In this document: positions 42,930 to 51,590 of the stretch, piece by piece
How the letters are laid out: every line of letters begins with the position of its first letter
Numbering within the stretch: the stretch's first letter is position 1
From: SZUA-584 sp964441275
GTDB taxonomy: Bacteria > Bacillota > Clostridia > Christensenellales > SZUA-584
Assembly (NCBI GenBank): GCA_964441275.1
Contig: CAYTUG010000012.1
Location: forward strand, 1 to 64,000
DNA length: 64,000 nucleotides
Direction of reading: 5' to 3'
Made by a program: the position numbers and the translations under genes
Notes under the pieces: generated by a model
What the model was told of the DNA's origin: nothing
Database searches by the model: none
The model's input: the letters and a program-made list of their open reading frames with translations, nothing else

Positions 42930-44135
42930 TTATCGGTTTGGAAAACACAGGCTAAATGTTTCCTTTGCGATTGCAAGCTCTTCGTCCGTCGGTATAACCC
43001 AGATATCCACAGCCGATTCTTTGCTTGAAATCCGCATTTCTTTTCCGCGCGCGGACTCGTTCGCGTTTTTATCAATAAATATTGAAAGAAATTCAAGCCC
43101 CTGCACGCTCCACCCGCGAATAAGATGATCGTTTTCGCCTATTCCCGCTGTAAAAATAATTGCGTCCACCCCGCCCATCGCTGCCGCATATGCTCCTATA
43201 AACTTTCTCATCCTGTAGCAGAAAACTTCAAGTGCGGCGGCTGCACGTTCGTTTCCCTGCGCTTTGGCCGCCTGGATATCGCGAAAGTCGTTTGAAACGC
43301 CGGATATCCCGTAAACGCCGCAATCTTTGTTTAAATAGTTTATAGTCTCTTCAAGGCTCATATTCATCTTATCCATAAGATAAGGTACTATTGCAGGGTC
43401 AATATCACCCGAGCGAGTACCCATAACTATACCTTCAAGAGGCGTAAACCCCATAGTTGTATCAACAGATTTGCCGCCGTCCACGGCCGCAATGCTTGAG
43501 CCGTTTCCCAAATGGCACGTTATTATTTTTAAATCTTTGATATCCTTTCCCGCAATTTCCGCATACCTGTTTGATACATATTTATGAGATGTGCCGTGAA
43601 ATCCATATCTGCGCACCCGGTATTTTGTATAAGCTTCGTAGGATAAACCGTAAAGATAAGCGTGTCTTTTCATAGTTTGGTGAAACGCGGTGTCAAAAAC
43701 CGCAACCATAGGAACGGCTGGCATTACGCTTTTACACGCTTCTATTCCCATCAGGTTTGCCGGGTTATGAAGAGGCGCAAGCTCGGAGCACTCCTTAATT
43801 GCTTTTATCACTTTGTCGTCAATAATGACGCTGTCTGTAAACAATTCCGCTCCGTGGACGACGCGGTGCCCCACTGCGCAAATTTCATCCATGCTTTTGA
43901 TTACTCCGTGCTCGCTGTCCGTTAATGCGCTTAGCACCTCTTTTATTGCTTCTTTGTGGTTTGCAATAGATTTTTCTATCGTTATCTTTTTGTTGCCCGC
44001 CGAACAGTGTACATGCACAGAGCCGTTTATGCCTATCCTTTCAATCGAACCTTTCGCCACAACCTCTTGCTTGATCATCTTTATCATTTTGTATTTAATT
44101 GACGAACTTCCCGCATTTATTACCAATATATTCAT
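42930..44135 (-). CDS. ackA: acetate kinase
   Basis: 401 residues. N-terminal NAGSSSIKYKM, VGHRVVHGAELF, FDTAFHQTMKRHAYLYGL, HLGNGSSIAAV, GFTPLEGIVMGTRSGDIDP and FTAGIGEND are complete. It converts acetyl phosphate and ADP to acetate and ATP. It follows pta by 10 bases with its own GAGGGG ribosome site. Confidence 0.97.
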   Translation of the reverse strand: MNILVINAGSSSIKYKMIKMIKQEVVAKGSIERIGINGSVHVHCSAGNKKITIEKSIANHKEAIKEVLSALTDSEHGVIKSMDEICAVGHRVVHGAELFTDSVIIDDKVIKAIKECSELAPLHNPANLMGIEACKSVMPAVPMVAVFDTAFHQTMKRHAYLYGLSYEAYTKYRVRRYGFHGTSHKYVSNRYAEIAGKDIKDLKIITCHLGNGSSIAAVDGGKSVDTTMGFTPLEGIVMGTRSGDIDPAIVPYLMDKMNMSLEETINYLNKDCGVYGISGVSNDFRDIQAAKAQGNERAAAALEVFCYRMRKFIGAYAAAMGGVDAIIFTAGIGENDHLIRGWSVQGLEFLSIFIDKNANESARGKEMRISSKESAVDIWVIPTDEELAIAKETFSLCFPNR

Positions 44136-44145
44136 TATGCACCCC

Positions 44146-45132
44146 TCATATTGCCTGAACGGCAGTAATAGCGGATACGGACACTATATCGTCTATGCTG
44201 CACCCGCGCGATAAATCGTTAACCGGAGCAGCGAGCCCCTGGCAAATAGGCCCGACGGCCTCCGCCCCTGCCAATCGTTGAACAAGTTTGTACCCAATGT
44301 TGCCGGATGCAAGATCCGGAAATATCAAAACGTTGGCGTCTCCCGCCACACAGCTTTGCGGGGATTTTAGTTGCGCAACCGATTGCATAAGGGCGGCGTC
44401 GGCTTGCAGTTCGCCGTCTATGCACAAACACGGATCAATCTGCTTAGCAATGTCCGTTGCGCACGCCACCTTTGCGGCATCTTCGTGTCGCGCGCTTCCT
44501 TTTGTGGAAAACGAAAGCATAGCCACCTTTGGCTCCAAACATAAAAGTTTTTTTGCCGTTTTAGCGGTGGTTAAAGCAATGTGCGCAAGCTGTTCCGCAT
44601 CAGGTTTCGGGTTTACAGCACAATCGGCAAACACCATAACGCCGTTTTTGCCAAAATTTTTGTCTTTGAGAATCATTAAAAAGCAGCTTGAAACCAATGG
44701 TGTGCAAGGCGAGGTTTTAATTATTTGAAATGCGGGTCTTAACACATCGGACGTAGTGTTGACTGCGCCCGCGACCATTCCGTCAGCGTTATTTTCTTTT
44801 ATCATCATACATGCATAATAAAGAGGGTTTTTTATAGTTTCGTATGCTTGTTGTTGTGTGATTCCTTTATGTTTTCTTGACTCAAAATATTTTTGTGCGA
44901 ATTTTTCAAGTTTTCCCGATGTTTCGACGTTTTCTATCTTAACACCCGCGTTTTTAAGGTTATCCGCATTTCCGCCAAGCTCGCTTTCTTTTGCTATCAG
45001 GATAACCTGCGCAATCCCCTTTTCCGCTAATATGGCAGCAGCTTTTACAGTTCTTTCCTCGGCGCCTTCGGGCAGCACAATTCGCTTTTTTGCTGAACGC
45101 GCCCTTCCTATCAGTTCGTCAATCAGCCCCAT
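44146..45132 (-). CDS. pta: phosphate acetyltransferase
   Basis: About 328 residues, the short catalytic-domain form. Motifs RIVLPEGAEERTVKAA, DGMVAGAVNTTSDVLRPAFQIIKT, SFSTKGSARHED, and NVLIFPDLASGNIGYKLVQRLAGAEAVGPICQGL. It converts acetyl-CoA to acetyl phosphate for AckA. ATG 45132 is used: GGGAGATG precedes it and the earlier in-frame start at 45204 would add a hydrophobic stretch translated from the AT-rich promoter region. Confidence 0.96.
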   Translation of the reverse strand: MGLIDELIGRARSAKKRIVLPEGAEERTVKAAAILAEKGIAQVILIAKESELGGNADNLKNAGVKIENVETSGKLEKFAQKYFESRKHKGITQQQAYETIKNPLYYACMMIKENNADGMVAGAVNTTSDVLRPAFQIIKTSPCTPLVSSCFLMILKDKNFGKNGVMVFADCAVNPKPDAEQLAHIALTTAKTAKKLLCLEPKVAMLSFSTKGSARHEDAAKVACATDIAKQIDPCLCIDGELQADAALMQSVAQLKSPQSCVAGDANVLIFPDLASGNIGYKLVQRLAGAEAVGPICQGLAAPVNDLSRGCSIDDIVSVSAITAVQAI

Positions 45133-45248
45133 TTTGACATCTCCCTTCAAATCAAAACAAATAATATATATGATCGTTACTCTTATGATATATAATAAGA
45201 CCAAATGCTATTATATATAATTATAAGCAAAATGAAAAGGACAAAATT

Positions 45249-46418
45249 ATGAGTATCTGTGGAATAGTGGCCGAATACAACCCATTTCACTTGGGACATG
45301 AAAAACATATTGATTTGGCAAGGCGCGCCACGGGGGCAAAATACATTGTATGCGCTTTAAGCGGATTTTTTATGCAGCGGGGCGAACCTTCAATATTCGA
45401 TAAATGGACCCGCGCTGCTTGCGCGCTTTACGGCGGTGCGGACGCCGTTATAGAGCTTCCGCTATTATCGGCCGTTCAAAGCGCGCAAGGGTTTGCGCAA
45501 GGAGGGATAAAAACCCTTGCGGCTGCCGGCGTAGATTCGGTTTGTTTTGGCGCCGAAACGGACGACATTTCGCTTTTGCGCCGTTTGGCCAAAACGCTTG
45601 ACAACGAAAACGCAGATTACAAAAAAGCTTTAAGGGCGAATCTTGACAGCGGGCTTAGCTTTCCTAAAGCGCGCATGGACGCCGCCGGCGCCCCGCCCGA
45701 GGCATCTTTTCCCGGCGCGCTGCTGGCGCTGGAATATTTGAAGGCGTTGCATGAATTTCCGCAAATCAAACCATATGTAATAAAGCGCGAGGGCGCGCAA
45801 TACCACAGCAGCGATATTGACGCATACCTTCCAAGCGCAACTGCCATAAGGGATTCATTTTCAAAAGGCGAAGTAAAAAAGGCGCTTTCGTCAATGCCCA
45901 AACCCTGCGCAATCTTTTTAAAAAAGCAGATGAAAAATGGTTTAACGCCTGTATTCCCCCATCATTTTGACGCACCCCTGCTGCATATTCTCAGGCTTTA
46001 CGGCAGTTCGTTTATCGCTAAACTGCCCGATGTAACGGAAGGTTTGGAAAACAGAATATATTCCGCTGCGAAATGTTCGCAAACCCGCGCCCAGCTTATT
46101 GAACGCATAAAAACAAAACGCTATACATACGCCCGCATATCGAGAATACTGCTATACGCTTTATTAAATATAAAAAGCGAGGATATTATTAACCACAACG
46201 GCACGCCCGTAACTTATATACGCGTGTTAGCGTCAAAGTCTCAAGAAGTTCTTTCCGCACTGTCTTGCGTTTCCGCAGTTCCGGTTATTACTTCGGGTTT
46301 GCCGCCGTACCCCGCCGCCGATGCCGCCGCCGCCGACGTGTGGGCTTTAACTCAGTCCGTCTCTCCGTTTTGCGATGCGCAGCGGGACCTTTCAGAGCGG
46401 CTTTTAACGCTTTACTGA
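45249..46418 (+). CDS. tmcAL: tRNA(Met) cytidine acetate ligase TmcAL (YlbM family)
   Basis: 389 residues. The HxGH-like nucleotidyltransferase motif is in AEYNPFHLGHEKHIDLAR, followed by SGFFMQRGEPSIFDKW and AVIELPL. The family uses acetate and ATP to acetylate the wobble cytidine of elongator tRNA-Met. AAAAGGA precedes ATG 45249. Divergent from pta-ackA across a 116-base AT-rich region; ylbJ follows, as in the ylb region of Bacillus. Confidence 0.92.
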   Translation: MSICGIVAEYNPFHLGHEKHIDLARRATGAKYIVCALSGFFMQRGEPSIFDKWTRAACALYGGADAVIELPLLSAVQSAQGFAQGGIKTLAAAGVDSVCFGAETDDISLLRRLAKTLDNENADYKKALRANLDSGLSFPKARMDAAGAPPEASFPGALLALEYLKALHEFPQIKPYVIKREGAQYHSSDIDAYLPSATAIRDSFSKGEVKKALSSMPKPCAIFLKKQMKNGLTPVFPHHFDAPLLHILRLYGSSFIAKLPDVTEGLENRIYSAAKCSQTRAQLIERIKTKRYTYARISRILLYALLNIKSEDIINHNGTPVTYIRVLASKSQEVLSALSCVSAVPVITSGLPPYPAADAAAADVWALTQSVSPFCDAQRDLSERLLTLY

Positions 46419-46469
46419 GTGCTATAATGCTTTAATTTTTCATATCATTAACAAAAAGGTAGTGATAGT

Positions 46470-47630
46470 TTGAAAAAAGCGCTTCTTATACCCTTTTGTG
46501 TGGTTTTTGCTTCCGTTTTGTTTACTTTTCCTCAAAACTGCATTGCGAGCGCACAAAAAGGTTTGGATATTTGGCTCTATAACGTTCTTCCCTCCATCTT
46601 TCCTTTTTTGATTTTTTCGTTTGCGTTAATGGAAACAGGAGTTGTAAAATTTTTGGCTTGCCTCTTTTCCCCTGTTACCCGCAAACTTTTAGGTACCGGA
46701 GGAGAGGGAGCGTATGTTTTTTTAGCGTCGGTAATGTCGGGCTATCCTGTCGGCGCCCGGCTTACCGGCGAACTTTATTCTAAGGGGCAGCTAAAAGAAG
46801 AAGAAGCCCAGCGGATATTGTGTTTTACGAGCGTTGCAGGCCCGGTATTTATCACCGGAACCGTTAGCACAACAATGCTTAACGCACCGTACACAGCCGC
46901 GTATTTAACGGCTTCTCACTATATTTCCGCCCTTATTATCGGAATAGCGTTGCACATAACGGCACGAAATAAATCATGTTGTGATTATTCAAAAACAGGC
47001 CTTGGCTTTGCGATAAAACAATTTAGACAAGATGTTGCAAAGTGTCGGCCTGTGGGCGAAATACTCACATCAAGTATAGAAAAATCGTTGCGCACCATAA
47101 TAAAAATAGGCGGGTTTATAATATTTTTTTCCGTGCTCATTGAGGCGCTTGAGTTAACAGGCATATTAGACGCCCTCTCATGCTTGTATTCTCCGTTATT
47201 TTCTTTAACAGGTTTGGATGCAAACTCTTGCAAAGCCGTTATATCGGCAAGTATAGAAATTGCGTCCGGTTGCGCCCGCATTGCGGCGCTTGACACTGCC
47301 CTTAAGTTAAAAATTCTGCTTATATCATCGGCAATCGCTTTCGGCGGAGTTTGTGTGCAAATGCAAACCCGCGCCGTACTTAATGAAAGCGGATTAAAAC
47401 CAAAAAAACTGTTATTGACAAAAAGCTTGCATTCAATAGTCAGCTTTTTGCTAACCGCTGTTATTTTGGCACTCTTTCCGCTTAGCCTGCCGGTATCCGC
47501 GCCAATTTTAGATATACAAAAAGCCGCATATGGCGGTGTGGCTTTTGCAATAACGGCTTTGTTGATTTTGTTGGTTGTAAAGCTATGGCAGCAGCGTATT
47601 AGGAAAGCCGCTTTTACTTCCACCCGATAA
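46470..47630 (+). CDS. ylbJ: sporulation integral membrane protein YlbJ
   Basis: 386 residues with several membrane segments, beginning with ALLIPFCVVFASVLFTF, and paired nucleoside-recognition-like motifs (WLYNVLPSIFPFLIFSFALM, and SVMSGYPVGARLTGELYSKGQL). YlbJ is needed for spore coat or cortex formation in Bacillus and is mostly restricted to endospore formers. Start TTG 46470 with AAAGGT upstream, 51 bases after tmcAL. Its 3' end overlaps the convergent gene by 48 bases. Confidence 0.9.
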   Translation: MKKALLIPFCVVFASVLFTFPQNCIASAQKGLDIWLYNVLPSIFPFLIFSFALMETGVVKFLACLFSPVTRKLLGTGGEGAYVFLASVMSGYPVGARLTGELYSKGQLKEEEAQRILCFTSVAGPVFITGTVSTTMLNAPYTAAYLTASHYISALIIGIALHITARNKSCCDYSKTGLGFAIKQFRQDVAKCRPVGEILTSSIEKSLRTIIKIGGFIIFFSVLIEALELTGILDALSCLYSPLFSLTGLDANSCKAVISASIEIASGCARIAALDTALKLKILLISSAIAFGGVCVQMQTRAVLNESGLKPKKLLLTKSLHSIVSFLLTAVILALFPLSLPVSAPILDIQKAAYGGVAFAITALLILLVVKLWQQRIRKAAFTSTR

Positions 47631-48404
47631 TTCCATGCGGTTTTTCTTGATCAGCTTAATATATTCGGTTAAATATCTTTCAAGCCCTGCAAGTATATCG
47701 TCGGCATATTCTTTAGCGCCTAAAGTTATCTCACGCGCGTTGTTTTCGGCTAATCTGCGCAGTTCCCCGGCTTTTATTTCCGCGGTTTTTATAAGCTCGT
47801 CAGCATTAAACTGCGCTTCTTTTAACACTGCCGTCTCAGAAACACGGGTGTTAAACTCGTCTTCCGCGCTTTCAATTAAGTTTTTGGCTTCGCTGTTTGC
47901 GCTTTGCAAAACACTTTGCGCTTCATTTTTTGCGGTTTCTAAAATAGTTTCAGCTTGCAGCCGCGCACTGCTTAATATGCCGTCAGCCTGTTCATCAGAT
48001 TCTTTTAACAATTCTTCGGATTTGCTTTTGGCAGCGGCCAACGCAGTTTCGGCCGTCTCGTTCGCATCATTTATCGTCGTGTGCGCTTTTTGTTCAGCGC
48101 TCGTTAATGCTGCCTCGGCTTTTTCTTTTGCACCGGTTAATGTTGTTTTTGCAACTTCGTTTGCGTTATCCAAAGTTGTTTTTGCCTTTTGATTTGCTCC
48201 ATCAATTATCGCCCGTTGTTCTTTTAAAACTGCAGCCGCTCGTTTAAACTCTTCGGGCACCGCCGAACGGATATCGTTTAAAATATCTTTTACTACCTCG
48301 TAATCGACCGAACGTTTGCTTGAAAACAGCCCCTTTGAGCTGTTTTCTATTTCTTCGCAAAGCTCGTCAATATAATCTAAAAGTTTTAGCCCCTCACTTT
48401 CCAT
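47583..48404 (-). CDS. hendecad-repeat coiled-coil protein of unknown function
   Basis: 273 residues. After a short N-terminal domain, residues from about 70 to 190 form eleven consecutive 11-residue repeats: ANQKAKTTLDN, ANEVAKTTLTG, AKEKAEAALTS, AEQKAHTTIND, ANETAETALAA, AKSKSEELLKE, SDEQADGILSS, ARLQAETILET, AKNEAQSVLQS, ANSEAKNLIES, AEDEFNTRVSE. Such hendecads form right-handed coiled coils or amphipathic helices as in LEA and apolipoprotein-like proteins. The C-terminus recalls DivIVA- or ATP-synthase-b-like helices (KEYADDILAGLERYLTEYIKLI). No membrane segment. It overlaps coaD by 11 bases upstream and ylbJ by 48 bases at its 3' end. Confidence 0.75.
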   Translation of the reverse strand: MESEGLKLLDYIDELCEEIENSSKGLFSSKRSVDYEVVKDILNDIRSAVPEEFKRAAAVLKEQRAIIDGANQKAKTTLDNANEVAKTTLTGAKEKAEAALTSAEQKAHTTINDANETAETALAAAKSKSEELLKESDEQADGILSSARLQAETILETAKNEAQSVLQSANSEAKNLIESAEDEFNTRVSETAVLKEAQFNADELIKTAEIKAGELRRLAENNAREITLGAKEYADDILAGLERYLTEYIKLIKKNRMELSGGSKSGFPNTLLP

Positions 48405-48885
48405 ACCTCGTTAGCACGTCCTTTACTATTTCGTCTGGCACAAGGCCGCAAATATTTCCGCCGAAAGATGCCAACTCTTTAACCATGCTTGAGCTTAAAA
48501 ACGAGTTTGCAATATCAGTCATCAAAAAAATCGTCTCCACATTTTTAGCTAATTTTGAGTTCATTGCAGCCATTTGAAACTCATACTCAAAATCCGATAT
48601 TGCCCTTAGCCCTCTGATAATTATATTTGCCCCGCAATCTTGCATATAATCGGCAAGCAAACCGGAAAAATTGTCTACAGATACTCCTTTTAAGTGCGCG
48701 GTGCTGCGGAGAATAAAATCCATACGCTGCTCTGCAGAAAAGGCGGACTGTTTGTTTCTGTTGACGAGTACCGCAACAGTTACGGCATCAAACATTGCCG
48801 CAGCGCGGGTAATAACATCTAAATGTCCGCATGTTATAGGGTCAAAACTGCCCGGATAAACACACTTGTTACTTTTCTTTTTCAT
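48394..48885 (-). CDS. coaD: phosphopantetheine adenylyltransferase
   Basis: 163 residues, full length. Nucleotidyltransferase motif YPGSFDPITCGHLDVITRA and the C-terminal SSSMVKELASFGG. Penultimate step of coenzyme A synthesis. The start ATG 48885 overlaps rsmD by 17 bases and has no strong ribosome site, so it is probably translated by coupling. Confidence 0.96.
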   Translation of the reverse strand: MKKKSNKCVYPGSFDPITCGHLDVITRAAAMFDAVTVAVLVNRNKQSAFSAEQRMDFILRSTAHLKGVSVDNFSGLLADYMQDCGANIIIRGLRAISDFEYEFQMAAMNSKLAKNVETIFLMTDIANSFLSSSMVKELASFGGNICGLVPDEIVKDVLTRYGK

Positions 48886-49411
48886 AATACAGATACCATA
48901 GCGATGTATCGCAATAAGAAGCGCATTTTGTCAGATTATACCCCAACACAGGCTTAAACGCAAACTTTGAATGTGTCTCCAAAACAACCAGCGCGTTTTG
49001 CTCTAAAATATTGTGTTCTGCCGCCGAATGCAAGAACCTAAAATATAAACCCGACTGGTAGGGCGGGTCAACAAATACAATATTGTATCTTTGCAGCAGT
49101 CCCATAACGGCAAACAGATCGGCATTATAGATGTTAAAGTTTTGCGCGCCCGTCCGGCTTAAGTTCGTTTCAAGCGCCTGCACGCACTTTTTGTCCTTTT
49201 CTACAAAATCCGCATGTGCCGCGCCGCGCGAAAGCGCTTCGATCCCAAGCGCGCCGCTGCCCGCGAACGCGTCAAGCACACGCGCCCCTTCTATTTGGAA
49301 TTGAATCGCCCCGAACAGCGCCTCTTTTACTTTATCCCCGGTAGGCCTTGCCGCCAAACCTTTCGGGCAAACCAGCCGCCTGCCCTTGTATTTGCCCGTT
49401 ATAACCCTCAT
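48869..49411 (-). CDS. rsmD: 16S rRNA (guanine966-N2)-methyltransferase RsmD
   Basis: 180 residues. MRVITGKYKGRRLVCPKGLAARPTGDKVKEALF start, SAM loop VLDAFAGSGALGIEALSRGA, catalytic NPPY-type motif FVDPPYQSGLY. ATG overlaps the fthC stop by 4 bases. The rsmD-coaD pairing is a conserved Gram-positive arrangement. Confidence 0.95.
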   Translation of the reverse strand: MRVITGKYKGRRLVCPKGLAARPTGDKVKEALFGAIQFQIEGARVLDAFAGSGALGIEALSRGAAHADFVEKDKKCVQALETNLSRTGAQNFNIYNADLFAVMGLLQRYNIVFVDPPYQSGLYFRFLHSAAEHNILEQNALVVLETHSKFAFKPVLGYNLTKCASYCDTSLWYLYYEKEK

Positions 49412-49962
49412 GGATTCGTATATATTATTTTGCTTTGCGTTACAATGATGTCCATCCGAACATCATGGGGTTTTGATTCCACATGCGGCACCAACTGCAA
49501 ATCAAAACAAACTCCTATTTTGCAAGCATCGAACTTTTTTAGGAAACGGTCAAAATAACCAAGCCCGTAACCTATTCTGTTGCCTGATTTATCAAAAGCT
49601 ATCCCGGGGACTAACACCACATCTGGCACAGCTATCTCGCTTTCGTTGGTTATTATCGGCTCGGCAATTCCAAAAATATTGCTTTTCATAACCGAATCAA
49701 AATTATAGTCAACAGCAATTAAATCGTCGTCTTCCGTTATGTAAGGAAGCGAAACCATTTTGCCCATATCAAGCAACGAATTTGTAAGCGCAAGCATGTT
49801 AGGCTCGTTTTTATAAGCGCAATAAGCCATAACGCATTGCGCTTCTTTTACGCAATCAATCGTTAACACAGACTCGACAATAAAGCTGCTAAACATCATA
49901 ACATCGTGCGAATCTAATAACAGCCTCTTTCTGAGTATTTCCCGCCTCAAATCCTGTTTCAT
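49408..49962 (-). CDS. fthC: 5-formyltetrahydrofolate cyclo-ligase
   Basis: About 184 residues. N-terminal KQDLRREILRKRLLL, then the C-terminal ATP-binding motif VPGIAFDKSGNRIGYGLGYFDRFL. It converts 5-formyl-THF to methenyl-THF. The start is ATG 49962, just after the alr stop, where GAGG precedes it. Longer reads to 50055 run back through alr and are rejected. Confidence 0.93.
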   Translation of the reverse strand: MKQDLRREILRKRLLLDSHDVMMFSSFIVESVLTIDCVKEAQCVMAYCAYKNEPNMLALTNSLLDMGKMVSLPYITEDDDLIAVDYNFDSVMKSNIFGIAEPIITNESEIAVPDVVLVPGIAFDKSGNRIGYGLGYFDRFLKKFDACKIGVCFDLQLVPHVESKPHDVRMDIIVTQSKIIYTNP

Positions 49963-49963
49963 T

Positions 49964-51085
49964 TCAATCCTCATAATAAAGCCTTGGCACCCTTGACGAA
50001 ATACCGCACATAATTTCGTAGTTAATTGTGCCGCACTGCTGCGCATATTCTTCAATTGTTATCATTTGCCCGTTTTGTATTCCAAAACATACTGCATTAT
50101 CGTGCAGTTTAACGCCTTTTATATCAGTAATATCTACAATTATTTGGTCCATACATACCCGGCCCAAAATGCGCGCCCGCCGCCCCGCTATAAGCACCTC
50201 GCCCGTGTTCGTAAGCAGCCGGTTGTATCCATCCGCATATCCTATTGGCAGCGTTGCGACCCGCATAGTTTTTTGCGCGGTATACGCCCCGCCGTAGCTT
50301 ATTTTTTCCCCCGCTTCGATTTCTTTGATAAACGACACCTGCGTGTGCAGCGCCATAGCCGGCTCAAGCTTAACGTCTCTTTTTACCTGTTCGGAAGGAT
50401 AATGTCCGTAAAGCGCAATGCCTACCCGCACCATGCTATAGCAAAACTGAGGGCAATCGAGCGCCGCCCCGCTGTTTCCCGCATGGACTATCGGCGAAAA
50501 ACCTCTCGAACGTACAACGGCAATAAATTTTTCAAAATTTTCGTTCTGTGCAATCGTGCCGCTTTTATCCGCCTCGTCAGCCGATGCAAAATGCGTCATA
50601 AGCCCCTCAAGCTCTAAGTTCGGCTCTTTCTCTATCGCATCAAGAATTTGATGCGCCTGCTCAACGGTTTTGATACCCACTCTGTTCATCCCTGTATCAA
50701 CTTTTAAGTGCAGCCGCAGCTTTTTGTCGCGTTCTTTTGTTATCTTAATTGCGCTGTTTATGCAGTTTTGGGAAGCTACAACCATGGATAAGCCGCAATC
50801 CGCCGCCTTGCGCCACTGTACTAAATTGGCAGGCCCCAAAACAAGTATAGGCGCATTTATTCCTTCGTTGCGCAATACCACCGCCTCTTCGGGCATTGCC
50901 ACCGCCAACCAGTCCGCCCCGGCTTCTATTGCCGCTTTTGAGACCATTGGGGCGCCGTGTCCGTAACCGTCGGCTTTTACAACCGCACAGAACATTGTTT
51001 TTTGGGGCAGGCTTGCTTTGATATTTTTGATATTGCGCATTATTGCGCCTAAGTTAATCTTTAAATATGTCGGCCGTATTAACAT
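49964..51085 (-). CDS. alr: alanine racemase
   Basis: 373 residues. PLP-binding Lys in FCAVVKADGYGHGA, N-terminal barrel, and the catalytic Tyr in the C-terminal domain near KISYGGAYTAQKTMRVATLPIGYADGYNR. It supplies D-alanine for peptidoglycan. GAAGGA precedes ATG 51085. It is coupled to fthC. Confidence 0.96.
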   Translation of the reverse strand: MLIRPTYLKINLGAIMRNIKNIKASLPQKTMFCAVVKADGYGHGAPMVSKAAIEAGADWLAVAMPEEAVVLRNEGINAPILVLGPANLVQWRKAADCGLSMVVASQNCINSAIKITKERDKKLRLHLKVDTGMNRVGIKTVEQAHQILDAIEKEPNLELEGLMTHFASADEADKSGTIAQNENFEKFIAVVRSRGFSPIVHAGNSGAALDCPQFCYSMVRVGIALYGHYPSEQVKRDVKLEPAMALHTQVSFIKEIEAGEKISYGGAYTAQKTMRVATLPIGYADGYNRLLTNTGEVLIAGRRARILGRVCMDQIIVDITDIKGVKLHDNAVCFGIQNGQMITIEEYAQQCGTINYEIMCGISSRVPRLYYED

Positions 51086-51121
51086 AAATCCTTCTTTTCC
51101 AACGCTCTAAACAGCAAAAAG

Positions 51122-51149
51122 CAGTTTTATAAAGCTGAGTGCTGCGGCA
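51122..51149 (-). terminator. weak terminator-like hairpin after the ACT gene
   Basis: An imperfect palindrome at 51122-51137 (CAG...CTG around TTTATAAA) is followed on the minus strand by CTTTTTG. The stem is short, so readthrough from the ior cluster into alr is possible. Confidence 0.3.
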
Positions 51150-51578
51150 TTACAGTTTTTCAATATCTTTTTCTTTTAATAGCTTTATGTTGCCCGCTTT
51201 TAATGCTTGCGTTGCAGCGCCAATGTTTTCGACCCTGAACAGAATAAGCGCATTTTCACTTGGCGTGCGCACAAACGAATATAGATATTCTACGCTTATG
51301 TCCGCCTTATCGAGCAAAGCCAACACATGTGCCAGCCCTCCCGGTTTATCGCTTACCTCTGCTACAATAACTTCGGTGGTACTTGCCGTAAACCCGCCCT
51401 CTTTAAGAAGAGTAATGGCTTTGTCGGGATCGTCAACTATACAGCGCATAATTCCAAAGTTGGTTGTATCCGCAATAGACAATGCAATAAGGTCTATTCC
51501 GCCGCGGCCTAACACGTCGGTAATCTTTGCAAGCCGCCCTTTTTTGTTTTCAACAAACACGGATATCTGCTTTATCAT
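51150..51578 (-). CDS. tandem ACT-domain protein
   Basis: 142 residues made of two ACT folds (IKQISVFVENKKGRLAKITDVLGRGGIDLIALSIAD and EVIVAEVSDKPGGLAHVLALLDKADISVEYLYSF). No catalytic domain. It is found beside paaK-ior clusters in many anaerobes and probably senses an aromatic or branched amino acid. AGGAGG precedes ATG 51578, 12 bases after paaK. Confidence 0.88.
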   Translation of the reverse strand: MIKQISVFVENKKGRLAKITDVLGRGGIDLIALSIADTTNFGIMRCIVDDPDKAITLLKEGGFTASTTEVIVAEVSDKPGGLAHVLALLDKADISVEYLYSFVRTPSENALILFRVENIGAATQALKAGNIKLLKEKDIEKL

Positions 51579-51590
51579 TTTTACACCTCC

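Noticed and set aside
47900..48200. 33-base periodicity that could suggest a CRISPR array or tandem DNA repeat
   Set aside because: The units diverge in DNA sequence and translate into hendecad protein repeats in one long frame; there are no conserved repeats with spacers.
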